Shown here piece after piece: positions 25,901 to 32,911 of a stretch of 64,000 nt of DNA. Positions within the stretch are counted from its first letter, which is position 1; every line of letters starts with the position of its first letter. The stretch is from JAKAGZ01 sp963783855 (lineage in GTDB: Bacteria > Bacteroidota > Ignavibacteria > Ignavibacteriales > Ignavibacteriaceae). The position numbers and the translations under genes are program-made. The DNA is taken from assembly GCA_963783855.1 (NCBI GenBank), contig CAWAPE010000003.1:124001-188000 (forward strand), written 5' to 3'. A model generated the notes under the pieces. It saw only the letters and a list, made by a program, of their open reading frames with translations. It did not search any database and was not told the origin of the DNA.

Positions 25901-27188
25901 CTTAAATTTTGAAAACGAGTCAGATCAAATTGTTTGCTGGATTGACAGGGATAAATTTGAAAAAATAGTTAATAATCTGCTTTCAAATGCTGTTAAATTT
26001 ACTCCGGATGGCGGCAAAATAATTGTTGCTATAAAACAGGTCCTGCACAAAGAAAAACAATTTGCTGAAATAAAAATAGCAGACAGCGGAGTAGGCATTC
26101 CAAAAGACAATCTCGAAAAAATATTCGACCGCTTTTATCAGGTTGATGATTCAACAAGCCGTTCTTACGGCGGATCGGGAGTTGGTTTAGCGTTGGTTAA
26201 AGAATTCGTTGAATTTCATAAATGGAAAATTTCAGTTGAAAGCGAGCCGGGGAAAGAGACCGAATTTATACTCCAAATACCTATGTGGGACAATTATCTG
26301 GATGCAGAAGGAGAAGCTGTCCCGGAAAACATTTTGGGTATTGCCGAAAATAACAAAACAGAAAAGACCCGATCGGTTCAATCACTCTCTTTGGACAAAG
26401 AGCAAATAGAATTTAGTAATAAAGAAAGCAAACCTTCAATCTTAATAACTGATGACTCCGATGATGTAAGAAAATATTTATCAGGCCTCCTTAAGAATAA
26501 TTACACAATTTATGAAGCCTCAAACGGCGGCGAAGGAATTAAAGCTGCTGCTGAAAAAACGCCTGACTTGATTATAAGTGATATTATGATGCCCTCAATA
26601 GATGGAATCGAGTTTTGCAGGAGAATAAAATCAGACTGGCAGACAAGTGATATACCTGTAATTCTTTTAACGGCAAAAGCATCTTCAGAAAGTAAGATTG
26701 AAGGATTGGAAATTGGTGCGGATGATTATCTCACCAAGCCTTTTGATTCCAGAGAACTCTTTACACGTATAAAAAATCTTCTTGAACAAAGAATGAGACT
26801 AAGAGAAAAATATAGTAAAGATCTTAATGTTTTAACCGGAGCTAACAGACTAAGTAAGACAGATGATGATTTCATTAAAAAGGCTTTGGAGCTGATTGAA
26901 AAAAATCTTGACAAAACTAATTTCGGTACAGAAGAGCTAGCCAGGCAATTATATGTAAGCCGCACTCAGCTTCACAGGAAGATTCTGTCGATAACAGAAC
27001 AGGCTCCTGGCGAATTTATAAGGCTGATTAAACTTAAGCATGCTGCAAAATTACTTATTAAGGGAGAACTGTCTATAACCCAGATCGCTTATGAGATCGG
27101 TTTTTCCAGCCCGGCACAATTTACAAGAGCATTTACAAAACAATTTAATTGTCTCCCTTCGGAATTTTCTTCCCGAAACAAAAGCTAA
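22986..27188 (+). CDS. Hybrid two-component system sensor/regulator (HTCS)
   Basis: A 1400-residue one-piece signalling protein. The order is: signal peptide (residues 1-27, ending LAQN); about 14 two-component propeller repeats (IWFGTEDGLDRYDGYNF and many IWIGT-type repeats, about 30-730); a Y_Y_Y domain (about 750-815); a membrane helix (TFWAFGLYIILIFLGLLGI); a histidine kinase with His885 in FANLSHEFRTP; an ATPase domain (NLLSNAVKFTPDGG, DSGVGIP, GGSGVGLALV); a receiver with Asp1199 in IISDIMMPSIDG and Lys in LTKPF; and a C-terminal AraC DNA-binding domain. In Bacteroidetes such proteins sense glycan fragments and switch on nearby loci. No polysaccharide-utilisation genes are adjacent here. 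Confidence 0.95.
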   Translation: MSLSHRTIRISLIFLSGFLFLSENLAQNISFNHLTVENGLSNNKVNTVIQDRTGFIWFGTEDGLDRYDGYNFKIFRHDANDTNSISGNCIWSLLEDHSGYIWVGTKAGVVNRYDPLSGKFTHWKIESKLTEENSINKIYEDSKENIWIGTYKEGLYRLNPVTSNIDHWAANPDNEKSLSHNYIQGIIEDNDGNLIIGTYNGLNKFKPKSPQNGFEHFYFSKENANSLSNNLIWSLSKSDFYPNIIWICTFNNLTKFDSQNSFFERIKIDNPDNLQYGTSVNSVVEEIVAGENILWTASYSGLLRINLARGNTTRFVHDEDNSQSLISDQINKIIKDRTGVLWIVTENGISYITPKSALFNSQVFGNAEFNTESTLKKKNITAIAKSGDDRIWIGTTNSLYLLDDIETNPKLRNVPEFDRYHIWSLVSTNKNEIWIGTYGKGLKQYNYSEKRLTNWNLSDPKIRTQSVYYNKTLLVDSKENIWVGYWGFGVARINPASGKYNVWLNEPGNSKSVSHNDVWVIKEDRFGRIWIGTQGGGLNLFEDREGGIFHHWSQTGSNKNILSSNNINSIYEAKKLDDSINPETILWIGTNEGLDRFEVINNNGITDLYNIDVKNQFYSVKDGLPDNSVNSILEDENGNLWLGTGSGISFFDVSKKSFTNFTTGDGLSGTVMNLESALILNNGLMLFGSAKGLNIFDPKNIKLSSYKPRVVITDFQLFNKSVKIGNNSPLRESIYSTDEITLSNDQDVFSFEFAALDYNSSRLIQYAYKMEGFDEGWINSGTRRFVTYTNLDPGKYIFKVKSTNADGVWSDKITSIRIIMNPPLWKTFWAFGLYIILIFLGLLGIRRFELNRAKLRNELKLREFEVKKKSELEEIKSRFFANLSHEFRTPLMLIKGPLEQLKAERNGEDYYKSIDMIERNSNKLKELIDQLLELSQLEKASIPLKAKQENIIIILKGIISFFEPLTKQKNIFLNFENESDQIVCWIDRDKFEKIVNNLLSNAVKFTPDGGKIIVAIKQVLHKEKQFAEIKIADSGVGIPKDNLEKIFDRFYQVDDSTSRSYGGSGVGLALVKEFVEFHKWKISVESEPGKETEFILQIPMWDNYLDAEGEAVPENILGIAENNKTEKTRSVQSLSLDKEQIEFSNKESKPSILITDDSDDVRKYLSGLLKNNYTIYEASNGGEGIKAAAEKTPDLIISDIMMPSIDGIEFCRRIKSDWQTSDIPVILLTAKASSESKIEGLEIGADDYLTKPFDSRELFTRIKNLLEQRMRLREKYSKDLNVLTGANRLSKTDDDFIKKALELIEKNLDKTNFGTEELARQLYVSRTQLHRKILSITEQAPGEFIRLIKLKHAAKLLIKGELSITQIAYEIGFSSPAQFTRAFTKQFNCLPSEFSSRNKS

Positions 27189-27212
27189 AAATAGACCCCC
27201 AAAACCATTTTT

Positions 27213-27243
27213 CAACATTTTGTTACAAAACAACAAAATGTTG
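27213..27243. promoter_or_regulatory. Perfect 12-bp inverted repeat downstream of the HTCS gene
   Basis: CAACATTTTGTT and AACAAAATGTTG are separated by 7 bases. There is no T run, so a simple terminator is unlikely. It lies 25 bases after the HTCS stop and about 87 bases before the next start, where an operator for the downstream genes would be expected. Confidence 0.5.
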
Positions 27244-27329
27244 GAACAAATCAGATAGCAAACTCTCCGCCAGTAATCTACCTTTGAATTAGTCAAGTAT
27301 AAATAACCAAAATTTAACTTAATTATACA

Positions 27330-27473
27330 ATGAAAAAGAAAAACAAGCCGGATAATACAACAGAACGAATACAGAAAAGGGAAAAGTTAGTTACCCGATT
27401 AATAATTATAGTTTCAATTTTTATAGGCATTCTAATAACATTTCTATTAACAGGGTTGCTGGAATTTTTTTAA
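27330..27473 (+). CDS. Small single-pass membrane protein
   Basis: A 47-codon frame: a charged N-terminus (MKKKNKPDNTTERIQKREK) followed by one hydrophobic helix (LIIIVSIFIGILITFLLTG) and a stop. The arrangement is that of a small inner-membrane peptide. The ribosome-binding site is weak (AATTATACA). It lies 39 bases before the beta-barrel gene and may be cotranscribed with it. No family is recognised; confidence rests on the tidy membrane topology. Confidence 0.45.
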   Translation: MKKKNKPDNTTERIQKREKLVTRLIIIVSIFIGILITFLLTGLLEFF

Positions 27474-27511
27474 AAATCTTAATTCATAATTAAACATTTA
27501 AAGGAGTAACA

Positions 27512-28060
27512 ATGAAAACATTCATAACAATTTTCTTATTAGCAGCTAGCTTAACTGGCCTTGCAAATGCACAAAAAAATATGGCAGTAGGCGCCGGTGT
27601 AGTTGTTTCTATACCTATAGGCAGCTTTGGTGACGGAGCAAAATTGGGTTTCGGAGGCACGGGAGCTTTTGAGTTTCAATTTATTCCGCAGCTCGTCGGT
27701 GTTGCGCAGATCGGGTACATAAAATATAGCACAAAATCGGATAATGTAAGCTATAGTACCGTACCTGTGCTTTTGGGTGTAAAATATTTCTTTGTCCCTG
27801 CAGTTGGTTTTTATGGTATCGGTCAGTTGGGGCTTAACTTTTTTTCTGTATCTACTGATATTCCAACTTTCAGTTTTGGTGGTACTAGTTATGGGGGCGG
27901 TTCTGCAAGCGGAAGTTCAGCGAAATTTACTTTTGCAATCGGTGCCGGTTATGAAGTTCCTGTAAGTCCAACATTTTCTTTAGACTTCGCCGGAACATTT
28001 CATGTAATAAGCGACTTTACAAATATTCAATTGCGTGCAGGTGGTAAGGTAGCATTGTAA
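27512..28060 (+). CDS. Outer-membrane beta-barrel protein
   Basis: A 182-residue protein with an AAGGAG ribosome-binding site and a signal peptide (MKTFITIFLLAASLTGLANAQ). The mature part has alternating strands with glycine-rich turns (AVGAGVVVSIPIGSFG, KYFFVPAVGFYGIGQLGLNFF, AIGAGYEVPVSPTFSLDFAG) typical of an 8-strand barrel of the porin-family/OmpX size class. It follows the HTCS gene and precedes the WDG-repeat protein, each with its own ribosome-binding site. No specific role can be assigned. Confidence 0.75.
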   Translation: MKTFITIFLLAASLTGLANAQKNMAVGAGVVVSIPIGSFGDGAKLGFGGTGAFEFQFIPQLVGVAQIGYIKYSTKSDNVSYSTVPVLLGVKYFFVPAVGFYGIGQLGLNFFSVSTDIPTFSFGGTSYGGGSASGSSAKFTFAIGAGYEVPVSPTFSLDFAGTFHVISDFTNIQLRAGGKVAL

Positions 28061-28097
28061 GATTAACAATTTTTATAATATAATTAGGAGGCTTATA

Positions 28098-29609
28098 ATG
28101 AAAAAAAATATTTTTTATATAACATTTTCTTTTTCAATTATATTAGTCATTTCATTTAATATAGTTCTAAAATCACAAACAAATGTGAATAAGGATGCTA
28201 GTCTTCTGCAAAAGATTATCTTTAAAAATAATCTTTCTGCTCCTGATGGTTTATTTGCAAAAAATGACATAACATCGAATACCTCTACTGTTACAATTAA
28301 TAATACTGGCTTTGTAGTTGATAGCGTTACAGGGAAAGATATTTTGAGGAACAAATTTAAAGCTATATATCAATACGATAATATGGGAAATATAGTATCT
28401 GATCTAAAACAAAAATGGGATGGAAGCCAGCTTGTTAATAATACTAGAACAACTCATACATTTAATTCAAACGGACAAAGAACTATGAGACTGTATGAAA
28501 ATTGGGATGGGGCTAATTGGAATGGCGTGAACCGTGAGACTCACACTTTTGATTCTAATGGAAATGAAACAGAGGAACTTACAGAAAACTGGAATGGAAC
28601 TACGTGGATTAATAACAGCAGATGGACTACAAGTTATGACTCACAAGGAGAATTCGTTTCAGAAATTAATGAAGATTGGAATGGAAGCGCCTGGATAAAC
28701 GATTGGCGGCAAACTGCTACTATTGAATCTAACGGGGATATTATTGTAATTGAAGAAGGTTGGAACGGAAGCGCCTGGGTTAATGATTCAAGAAGCACAA
28801 ACGCATTTGATAATGGGCGAATTATTTCACAGACCTACGAGAACTGGGATGGAAGTAATTGGGTGAATAGTGACCGCACATCACTTACTTATGATTCTAA
28901 TGGAAGGAATACTTCAATTTTAACAGAAATCTGGGATGGAAGTAATTGGATAAATAATATTCAATACACTTACAGTTTTAACTCTAACGGAATGAGAACC
29001 TCTTTCTTGATTGAAAATTGGAATGGTACTCAATGGGAAGGTGAAAATAGAATAACTTACACTTACGATTCCAATGGAAATAATACTGAAAACCTGACTG
29101 AAGAATGGGATGGCAGCCAATGGGTTAGTCAAAGCCGTGCGACTTATTCCTATGATTCCAACGGAAATGTTACTTCCGGTGTATCAGAAATTTGGGATAA
29201 CTCAAGCTGGGTTGAAGGACCAGGTTCCTTATCATTTAGTGTTGAAGGATCTGCAGTTCGCCTTTATTTTGGTTTCCTGGCTTACCAAATAAATGTTTAT
29301 TACCGAACTGTTGCTACGGATATATCGGAAAATAACAAAGTTATTTTAAATTATAATTTATCTCAAAATTATCCAAACCCCTTTAACCCGACTACTGTAA
29401 TAAAATACCAGGTCCCAAAAGCTTCTGATGTGACAATAAAAATATTTGACATTTTGGGAAGAGAGGTAAAAACGTTGGTTAATGAATCTAAATCGGCTGG
29501 AAGTTATAATGTGACATTTAATGCAGGGAACCTCTCAAATGGTGTTTATATTTACCAGATGAAAGCGGGAGATTTTATTTCGAGCAAAAAGCTTGTATTA
29601 ATGAAGTAG
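28098..29609 (+). CDS. Secreted WDG/YDSNG-repeat protein with type IX sorting domain
   Basis: A 503-residue protein with an N-terminal signal peptide (hydrophobic to about residue 27). Residues about 107-370 are nine full repeats plus a partial tenth, each of about 29 residues, of the form W-D/N-G-S-x-W-V/I-N, then R-x-T-x-x-Y-D-S-N-G-N and a Thr/Glu ending. The YDSNGN part recalls Rhs/YD repeats, without an Rhs shell. The last ~75 residues are the sorting domain (NYPNPFNPTTVIKY, IKIFDILGREV, SNGVYIYQM, KKLVLMK). An AGGAGG site precedes the ATG. It is probably a surface or matrix protein; a binding role is inference. Confidence 0.8.
   Translation: MKKNIFYITFSFSIILVISFNIVLKSQTNVNKDASLLQKIIFKNNLSAPDGLFAKNDITSNTSTVTINNTGFVVDSVTGKDILRNKFKAIYQYDNMGNIVSDLKQKWDGSQLVNNTRTTHTFNSNGQRTMRLYENWDGANWNGVNRETHTFDSNGNETEELTENWNGTTWINNSRWTTSYDSQGEFVSEINEDWNGSAWINDWRQTATIESNGDIIVIEEGWNGSAWVNDSRSTNAFDNGRIISQTYENWDGSNWVNSDRTSLTYDSNGRNTSILTEIWDGSNWINNIQYTYSFNSNGMRTSFLIENWNGTQWEGENRITYTYDSNGNNTENLTEEWDGSQWVSQSRATYSYDSNGNVTSGVSEIWDNSSWVEGPGSLSFSVEGSAVRLYFGFLAYQINVYYRTVATDISENNKVILNYNLSQNYPNPFNPTTVIKYQVPKASDVTIKIFDILGREVKTLVNESKSAGSYNVTFNAGNLSNGVYIYQMKAGDFISSKKLVLMK
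28416..29220 (+). repeat. In-gene tandem repeat, about 87 bp period
   Basis: Nine full units and a partial tenth start at Trp codons from 28416 to 29193, an average spacing of about 86 bases. The units are diverged at the base level but keep the W-D-G-S-x-W and Y-D-S-N-G positions, so the array is old and under selection rather than freshly expanded. Confidence 0.85.
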
Positions 29610-29709
29610 CGATAATTTTCCTCATTTAATAAAAATAGATGAAGATAATTTCTGTGAAATATAAATTTTACAATTGTAATTCAATTGGTTAATCAAAGAA
29701 AGATAACAA

Positions 29710-30137
29710 ATGAAAAAGTTAATAATTCTTATTTTGTTATTGATTATTCCTGTTTTACTTTTAGCCTAGGATAGAATCCTGTTGTCAGAAGCTATTAAGA
29801 TGGCTATGTGGACATAAATGTTGTAGTTCAGGAAATGGGATATCATTTATTGAAAGTTGAAAATTGGGATGCATTTGATCCAGGAAAACCTGCACTGCTT
29901 GTATATTCAAAAAATACGGTAACCGGTAAAATGAGATTAGTTGCTGTTGAATACGCTGTTCCCAATACAGGACAAGAACCTGAAGGGTTCACTGGGAGTG
30001 ATGATAAGTGGGAATATGACTCAGATATTGATAAATGGGAATGCCATGCCTGGGTTTGGTATAATAATCCCAGAGGAATTTTTCATAAATATAACCCACG
30101 TGTGAATGTTGATGATTCAGATGTTAATCACATTTAA
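29710..30137 (+). pseudogene. Broken lipoprotein gene (copy B) behind an orphan signal peptide
   Basis: An ATG at 29710 opens a 19-residue signal peptide (MKKLIILILLLIIPVLLLA) that ends at once in TAG. After 18 bases the duplicated lipoprotein sequence begins at 29788. It carries a one-base deletion (the GAT of copy A is AT) that shifts the frame, and in-frame text resumes only at 29808 (MDINVVVQEMGYHLL) to the same C-terminus as copy A. It has neither lipobox nor usable start, so it is most likely dead. An internal start at 29808 would give 109 residues without export signal. Confidence 0.75.
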
Positions 30138-30342
30138 GAAACAACACCTATATGTTTAAGCCCTCAGGAAAGAGGGCTTTTATATTGACCCCTTATTAGA
30201 TTCAGAACCTTTTAAATTATAAATATCCTATGGAAGCAAGGCACGTATAATGATTGGTTCAACAATCCTTCAATATAACATAATTGAAAAACTTGGTCAG
30301 GGTGGGATGGGCGTAGTCTATATCAAACTTGATAAAATAAAA
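29788..30342 (+). repeat. Segmental duplication, copy B
   Basis: Near-identical to 21789-22344 in the same orientation. The similarity starts abruptly inside the lipoprotein coding sequence and ends inside the kinase remnant. No inverted repeats or transposase flank it. Confidence 0.9.
30158..30182 (+). terminator. Terminator, copy B
   Basis: The stem AAGCCCTC / GAGGGCTT matches copy A, but the T run is interrupted (TTTTATA). Confidence 0.65.
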
Positions 30343-30375
30343 TCACAAGGGGACAGTATGCTTATCCAGGAATAA
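30250..30375 (+). pseudogene. Ser/Thr protein kinase N-lobe remnant, copy B
   Basis: The 41-codon frame begins MIGSTILQYNIIEKLGQGGM and keeps an intact glycine-rich loop GQGGMGVVY of a Hanks-type kinase, then leaves the kinase pattern and stops at 30373. The catalytic lysine and all later kinase motifs are missing. The loop here is closer to the ancestral form than that of copy A (Gly instead of Arg). It is a relic. Confidence 0.65.
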
Positions 30376-30483
30376 ATTTAGTGAGAAGAATTGTTTGATC
30401 CATTCGGGTGCTACCCGATTGAAAGGGAAGTTTAGAATCCTCATTTAGCTGTTTTTTTATTGGCTAAATTTTATGATTTAATT

Positions 30484-30891
30484 CTAACCCATGGATTTAA
30501 TTTTAAGTGGGAATACATATTCTCTTCTAGAGAAATCTTGGCTATCCCCAAACTCAAAACTTTTTAACGCCTGTTCGAGTGTATCGGAAACATTGAAAAT
30601 ATCAAAAGTTCCTGTCATTGCTAAAATAGTGTTTGCGAGGGACACAGGTTGAATAATACGAAGCTCACCACTTATTTTGGCTAGATCTTTTAAGGTAATA
30701 ACCAGCACTCCAATAAATGTTGAATCAATAAACTCGCATTGACTCAGGTCTATAACTATTTTCCTAAATCCTTTCATAATATCTTTTTTCAGGAAAAATT
30801 TTAGCATCCCCGCTTCTTTGTAAGTTGCTCGGGTAAGATTTACGGTTTCTACAACGATATCCCCGAACATTGTTCTTTTGAAATCTTCCAT
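30484..30891 (-). CDS. STAS-domain anti-sigma factor antagonist
   Basis: A 135-residue single-domain protein. The core IVIDLSQCEFIDSTFIGVL is the SpoIIAA/RsbV-type STAS motif, with Ser in IDSTFIG as the expected phosphorylation site, and the following helix LKDLAKISGELRIIQP fits the fold. Such proteins are released from, or bind, an anti-sigma kinase according to phosphorylation. No partner kinase or sigma gene is adjacent, and the cognate pair must be elsewhere. It is transcribed toward the kinase relic on the opposite strand. Confidence 0.8.
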   Translation of the reverse strand: MEDFKRTMFGDIVVETVNLTRATYKEAGMLKFFLKKDIMKGFRKIVIDLSQCEFIDSTFIGVLVITLKDLAKISGELRIIQPVSLANTILAMTGTFDIFNVSDTLEQALKSFEFGDSQDFSRREYVFPLKIKSMG

Positions 30892-31704
30892 TTTTGCCCT
30901 CGGAATATTGTAAATAATTATAGTGTATGAATTATATCTAAACAGTAAAATTAATTACAAATTATGAGATGATAAAAATCTATCATCAGCCTAATTATTA
31001 TAAATTATTTATTATCATATTTCATCTAGATATACAATTACCATTCCAAACATTTAGCTATATATTGCCCATAAATGGGTTTATTTAAATAGGGGCCGTC
31101 TCAAAATGATAAATCAATTAAACGGTGACCAAATTCAGGACAGAACTTATTCTTTTTCTTGATATTGGGGCAAAAGGATAAACAATTAGCCAGATTATAG
31201 TTAAAAATTGGGCAGATGGAAAGAAATTAGTTTTTTCATTTATTTTGATGGTTGATTTAAATCCGAATATGATTATGATTTATAAATATTAAATTCTTAT
31301 AATTTTAAAGCAACTTTTTTTTGCTCTCCGCAATAATGAACTCAAGTTAGTTTTTATAATCCATTAAGTAATTTTTATTATCTTGATCCCTTACTTTTTC
31401 GGCCTTTAATAAAACTGTAAGATCGCTGGCGAGAAACTAATTGTTAGATTTTAAATTGCTAATTTTTAGTTCATTTCATCTTAATAAAATTTTAGAGCTA
31501 TCTTATTTCTACAGGTTATTTTAAAATTTAGCGATATGACCCAAAATCTAACATTGTTCCAAAGTGGACCATTAATCCCTTCTCTTTTCTCTTACTTTCA
31601 TCGTTATAACCATTTATTAGCTGGCACAAAAGATGAATAATTAGTTTTTAAATACTATCTAATATTGCACTTTTAATTATCTGACAATTAATAAAAGGTG
31701 TTCA
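30892..31704. other. Gene-free AT-rich stretch with a possible IS end
   Basis: No credible coding frame is visible over 0.8 kb. GGGGCCGTCTCAAAATGA at 31092-31109 resembles the terminal inverted repeats of some transposase families, and GGACAGAACTT at 31138-31148 recurs at 15900-15910. Neither has a partner end or transposase here. The rest is low-complexity A/T sequence, consistent with decayed DNA next to a tRNA gene. Confidence 0.45.
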
Positions 31705-31884
31705 ATGAAAAAGTTTCGTCTAAGGTTTACGTTTTATTTATTGAAAAAGTTTAAAAAACTAAAAAGAGCGGGAATCTTGGCACCCATTAGTTTTCCAGAT
31801 AAACTATGGAAATTTTTAATTTCCAAAAATTTATTTAAGTTAAAAGTCCCGGAAGCCGCAAGCGGTTGCTGCGAAAAAGACTAG
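31705..31884 (+). CDS. Small basic peptide ending in a Cys-Cys tail
   Basis: A 59-codon frame with AAAGGTG ahead of the ATG. It is very basic (MKKFRLRFTFYLLKKFKKLK), has a middle with FPDKLWKFLI, and ends SGCCEKD. It has no signal peptide and no membrane helix of full length. It stands alone in an otherwise empty gap about 70 bases before tRNA-Gly. A small secreted or modified peptide, a membrane-associated peptide, or a chance frame are all possible; no family is recognised. Confidence 0.35.
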   Translation: MKKFRLRFTFYLLKKFKKLKRAGILAPISFPDKLWKFLISKNLFKLKVPEAASGCCEKD

Positions 31885-31955
31885 ATGATATTATATTTAT
31901 TAGTTAATATTTTGGGTAAATCTTTCACTGCTTCTTATTACTAATAAAAATATAA

Positions 31956-32028
31956 GCGGGAATAGCTCAGTTGGTAGAGCGCGACCTTTCCAAGGTTGAT
32001 GTCATAGGTTCGAGTCCTGTTTCCCGCT
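31956..32028 (+). tRNA. tRNA-Gly (anticodon TCC)
   Basis: A full cloverleaf: the acceptor GCGGGAA pairs with TTCCCGC, the D arm is GCTC/GAGC, the anticodon arm CGACC/GGTTG holds the loop TTTCCAA with anticodon TCC, and the T arm is ATAGG/CCTGT with TTCGAGT. The discriminator is T; CCA is not encoded. It closes the accessory stretch on the right. Confidence 0.95.
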
Positions 32029-32217
32029 CGATAAATTTGCCAAGTAGGCTGTACTGAGAATGCGAAACCAGTCTGTGTCTCCTTAAAATAAATACCCCTT
32101 AATATTCCGAAATTTTATAAAAGATGTTTATAATTCCTTTCAAAAAGCCTATCTTTCAGTGCAACTAATGTTTGGTTGGTGTGTCTAATAGAATAATAGT
32201 TAGGCAAGATTTCAAAA

Positions 32218-32823
32218 ATGTCATCTTATAATAGAAATAATTCCGGGCAGGAATTTTCTGAAATTGAAATCATCTGGAAGATTCAGTCAGGGGATGTTAA
32301 AATATTTGAAGCTCTTTTCCGGGAATACTATTACAGTCTTTCCAGGTTTACAACGAGTATTGTAAAATCTTCCTCCGCTGCTGAAGATCTTGTGCAGGAT
32401 ATTTTTCTTAAAATATGGGAAAACAGGCAAACCTGGAATCCTCAGGGAACTATAAAAACTTACCTTTACCGGGCCTCCAAAAATCAGGCTCTTAATTATC
32501 TTAAACATTTGAATGTTGTAAATAACTGGGCAGAATTTTCCAGAAATTCATTTTCATCTATAAATCCTGAAGACGAATTTGAAAGAAAGGAATTATTAAA
32601 TTCTGTAAACGGGGCTATAAATCAATTACCTGAAAAATGCAAAATGATATTTTTGCTCCACAGGCATGAGGATCTGAGTTATCGTGAAATATCGGAAGTG
32701 TTGAACATCTCAATAAGTACAGTTGAAACTCAGATGGGGAGGGCATTGAAAAAAATCAGGGAAATCTTGTTCCCTTATTTATCAATGCTTTTAATTACAA
32801 TCATTTCGGGGACAATTCTCTAA
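32218..32823 (+). CDS. ECF RNA polymerase sigma factor, FecI-like (Bacteroidetes type)
   Basis: A 201-residue sigma-70 family protein. Region 2 is visible as FEALFREYYYSLSRF, AAEDLVQDIFLKIWEN and TYLYRASKNQALNYL; region 4 as AINQLPEKCKMIFLLHRHEDLSYREISEVL and VETQMGRALKKIRE. It ends in a hydrophobic tail (YLSMLLITIISGTIL), as is common in this branch. It pairs with the FecR-like anti-sigma factor 88 bases downstream and is expected to drive the receptor unit that follows when the signal arrives through the outer-membrane receptor. Confidence 0.92.
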   Translation: MSSYNRNNSGQEFSEIEIIWKIQSGDVKIFEALFREYYYSLSRFTTSIVKSSSAAEDLVQDIFLKIWENRQTWNPQGTIKTYLYRASKNQALNYLKHLNVVNNWAEFSRNSFSSINPEDEFERKELLNSVNGAINQLPEKCKMIFLLHRHEDLSYREISEVLNISISTVETQMGRALKKIREILFPYLSMLLITIISGTIL

Positions 32824-32911
32824 ATCTCATTTTCTCTTGTAGTGGTAACTCCTTCTTTAGTTGTATTAGCTATAAACAGTAAATCTTTATTATTTAACAA
32901 TTATATACAAA

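Noticed and set aside
28416..29220. CRISPR-like array from the regular repeats
   Set aside because: The repeats are in-frame protein repeats of a secreted protein with diverged bases, not identical repeats with unique spacers; no cas genes are present.
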